This document shows, piece by piece, positions 62,306 to 64,000 of a DNA stretch of 64,000 nucleotides. The notes below the pieces were generated by a model. The model had not been told where the DNA came from. It ran no database searches and saw nothing but the letters and a program-made list of their open reading frames with translations. The stretch is from JBCDHN01 sp965224535 (GTDB lineage: Bacteria; Verrucomicrobiota; Verrucomicrobiia; Verrucomicrobiales; DEV007), in contig CBDCZR010000016.1 in the NCBI GenBank assembly GCA_965224535.1, forward strand, positions 1 to 64,000. The letters run 5' to 3'. Numbering within the stretch: the first letter of the stretch is position 1; every line of letters begins with the position of its first letter. The position numbers were made by a program, and so were the translations under genes.

Positions 62306-63997
62306 ATGAAAACGAAGCCAACCATCCCGCTGACGCCATTTCTCCTTTTGGTTCTGTTGGCTTGCCTCGGCCTGACGATTCCCGGAGCCATCGCCGCCGG
62401 GCGCAAGGCGCTGGTCATCGGCAATCTCAACTACGCCGATACCGGGGAATGTCCGGATTTGTTCACCACGCGGTCCGACGCCCGGAAAATGGCGGCGTTG
62501 CTGGATCAAGGAGAATTTCAGGTGCGGCCTGTGGTGCTGGACGCCTCCCGCATCCGCATGGAAGAGGAAATAGCCGCCTTTGCCGAGAGCCTTAAGCCCG
62601 GTGACGAGGCCGTGTTCTACTTCGCGGGCCACGGATTGCAATGGGAAAACAAGGTCTGGTTGCTCGGGACCAACGCGGAATTCAAGTACAAGGAGAAACT
62701 GGGGGAGGAGGCCGTCAGCAATGAGTTTATTGCCAACACCCTGGGAAGCCGGGGCGTCAAAATCGCCGTGCTGGTGCTGGATTGCTGCCGGGAAGCGCCG
62801 CCCCAGAGCTGGCTGGCCAGTTACATCAAGAAACGCGGGGTTCGCGCCGCGGGCCAGGATAAACCCGCCCATCTCAACCCGCCGCAGAACATCCTGGTGG
62901 GTTACGCCACCAGTTCGCGGCGCCTCACCAACGATCTGCTCAGCCCCAGCGACGAAAACGGGCCCCTGGTCCGCGCCCTGACCGAACACTGGCCACAGGG
63001 CCTGGAGTGGGATCGCCTCTGGAAAGAGGTGGCGCGGGATGTCTACAACCGCAGCCTGGCCGCGAAACGCACCAATCCCGACGTCGAGGTTCAGATGCCG
63101 TCCAAATACGGGCAGACCATTCACGATTTCTATTTTTTGCCAGGTGGTGGCGCGCCGGTTCCGCCGCCGCCGCGCCAAGTCACTCCGCGTACTGCCACCA
63201 AGGAGCGGCCGTTCGTCAATCCGTTGGGGATGAAGTTCGTTCCCGTACCGGGTACGGAAGTACTCTTTTCCATCTGGGAGACGCGGGTGCGGGATTTTGC
63301 GGCGTTTGTCAACGATCCCGCTTCCGGCTACGATTACGCGAAGGGAGAGGATCCCTTCATTCTAACCGGCCAGGGCTGGGAGCAAAGCTCCGAAGCCAGT
63401 TGGAAAAACCCCGGTTTCCCGCAAACCGACGATCACCCGGTCAGCTGCGTGAGTTGGGAGGATGCACGGGCGTTTTGCGCCTGGCTCAGCCGGCAAGACA
63501 ATGGCGGACGCTACACCTATCGCCTGCCCAGCGATCACGAATGGAGCGTCGCAGTGGGAATTGGAAGCCGGGAAGACGCCACGGCTTCACCGCAGGACAA
63601 GGACGGGGAAATCGAGGGCGTTTACCCGTGGGGAACCGCTCGGACGCCTCCAGCCACAGCAGGCAACTACGCGGGCGGGGAATTGGCGGACGATCCGGTT
63701 TGGAAAGCTCTAAACTACTCAACAATCGAGGGATTCAGTGACCGATTCACCCGAACCGCGCCCGTTGCGTCATTCGGCGCGAATAACCTGGGAATCCACG
63801 ATCTGGGCGGGAATCTCTGGGAATGGTGCGAGGATTGGTATTCTAACAACCATAGATACCGTGTTTTGCGTGGCGGTTCGTGGAGCAACGATTCCGAGAT
63901 CGATCTCCGGTCTTCGCGCCGTAGCCGCGACACGCCGGCGGATCGCGGCGACGACTACGGGTTTCGTTGTGTGTTGGAGTTTGGAGGTGGCGGCTAG
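62306..63997 (+). CDS. Secreted caspase-like protease fused to an FGE/C-type-lectin-fold domain (candidate DGR target)
   Basis: 563 residues. The signal peptide (about 1-32) contains 'LLAC' at 17-20, a possible lipobox. A peptidase C14 (metacaspase-like) domain spans about 33-265: 'KALVIGNLNYAD', catalytic His109 in 'FYFAGHGLQ', and catalytic Cys160 (or 161) in 'VLVLDCCREAP'. After a Pro-rich linker an FGE-sulfatase domain (about 305-560) shows 'NPLGMKFVPVPG', 'PVSCVSWEDARAFCAWLS', 'YRLPSDHEWSVAVG' and 'LGGNLWEWCEDW'. It ends in 'RVLRGGSWSNDSEIDLRSS' then 'RDTPADRGDDYGFRCV', which lacks the FGE cysteines. Caspase-FGE fusions are known variable proteins of diversity-generating retroelements; the stop is only 3 bases from the window edge, so the template and RT cannot be seen. 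Confidence 0.88.
   Translation: MKTKPTIPLTPFLLLVLLACLGLTIPGAIAAGRKALVIGNLNYADTGECPDLFTTRSDARKMAALLDQGEFQVRPVVLDASRIRMEEEIAAFAESLKPGDEAVFYFAGHGLQWENKVWLLGTNAEFKYKEKLGEEAVSNEFIANTLGSRGVKIAVLVLDCCREAPPQSWLASYIKKRGVRAAGQDKPAHLNPPQNILVGYATSSRRLTNDLLSPSDENGPLVRALTEHWPQGLEWDRLWKEVARDVYNRSLAAKRTNPDVEVQMPSKYGQTIHDFYFLPGGGAPVPPPPRQVTPRTATKERPFVNPLGMKFVPVPGTEVLFSIWETRVRDFAAFVNDPASGYDYAKGEDPFILTGQGWEQSSEASWKNPGFPQTDDHPVSCVSWEDARAFCAWLSRQDNGGRYTYRLPSDHEWSVAVGIGSREDATASPQDKDGEIEGVYPWGTARTPPATAGNYAGGELADDPVWKALNYSTIEGFSDRFTRTAPVASFGANNLGIHDLGGNLWEWCEDWYSNNHRYRVLRGGSWSNDSEIDLRSSRRSRDTPADRGDDYGFRCVLEFGGGG
63861..63975 (+). other. Candidate DGR variable region
   Basis: The last 38 or so codons of the caspase-FGE gene, from the 'VLRGGSW' core to 'YGFRC', have fixed framework residues interrupted by positions whose codons mostly end in C (AGC, AAC, ATC, CTC, CGC, AGC, GAC, GGC, GAC, GAC). 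This is what adenine mutagenesis of AAC codons in a template would give. The pattern is suggestive only, because a GC-rich genome also favours C-ending codons, and no template copy is present in this window. Confidence 0.4.
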
Positions 63998-64000
63998 GTT

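Noticed and set aside
61770..62339. 189-codon minus-strand open frame
   Set aside because: Only one short stretch is protein-like. The frame runs through the intron-like relic and overlaps the frameshifted small gene in another frame. It is not a single real gene.
1..64000. tRNA, rRNA or riboswitch
   Set aside because: All gaps were read on both strands. No cloverleaf, rRNA-like stretch or recognisable riboswitch was seen.

Overview
The window reads as a GC-rich chromosome segment from the PVC superphylum, most likely Verrucomicrobiota (inference). The reasons are two Tat-exported DUF1552 (HXXSHH) proteins, relics of DUF1501 and DUF1549 genes, a TIGR02604/PVC-type dehydrogenase fused to ThuA, SGNH and cupredoxin domains, a secreted sulfatase, SHD1-domain proteins, an ECF sigma factor next to a Ser/Thr kinase, and LL-diaminopimelate aminotransferase. 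No rRNA, tRNA, CRISPR array or intact transposase was found.

Layout. 1-7450: a 5'-incomplete giant helical-repeat protein, a tiny ORF with a terminator, and a translationally coupled DUF1552/SUMF1-fold pair. 7451-15523: an accessory island. It starts with broken tails of a DUF4058 gene and an AAA-type ATPase, then carries an intact cassette of sigma factor, membrane Ser/Thr kinase, TIR-TM-TPR protein and two small ORFs. It ends with gene relics (a DUF4351-like tail, a disrupted DUF1501 gene) and the 3' half of a decayed group II intron. 15524-19519: a 1331-residue multidomain secreted protein. 19587-26899: minus-strand run of a glycosyltransferase, DUF937 protein, aquaporin, FAD/Fe-S 2-hydroxyacid dehydrogenase and AAA-ATPase/PD-(D/E)XK protein. 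27039-33268: sulfatase, clpX, nuclease-like protein, second DUF1552 protein, 3D-domain lipoprotein, PH-domain membrane protein. 33276-35604: dciA-HAD-cinA run. 35704-43202: lone ABC ATPase, TraB/GumN protein, purH, small membrane protein, POT peptide transporter with a large inserted domain, dapL. 43337-47719: three secreted proteins sharing an N-terminal helical module. 48065-59718: long minus-strand run of pyc, a GH127 glycosidase gene broken by a 19-bp tandem duplication, a TrkA-C membrane protein, a KhpB-like protein, a hypothetical protein, sbcD and a Gfo/Idh/MocA oxidoreductase. 59804-61663: Hsp70. 61664-62305: relic zone with a probable second group II intron 3' end and a frameshifted small gene. 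62306-63997: a secreted caspase-like protease fused to an FGE/C-type-lectin-fold domain.

The housekeeping genes (clpX, purH, dapL, pyc, cinA, dciA) are intact. The plastic parts are the two relic-bearing zones at 7451-15523 and 61664-64000. The two most interesting leads lie there: the sigma/kinase/TIR-TPR cassette as an uncharacterised signalling or defence module, and the caspase-FGE lipoprotein, whose C-terminus looks like the variable region of a diversity-generating retroelement whose template and reverse transcriptase would lie just beyond base 64000.
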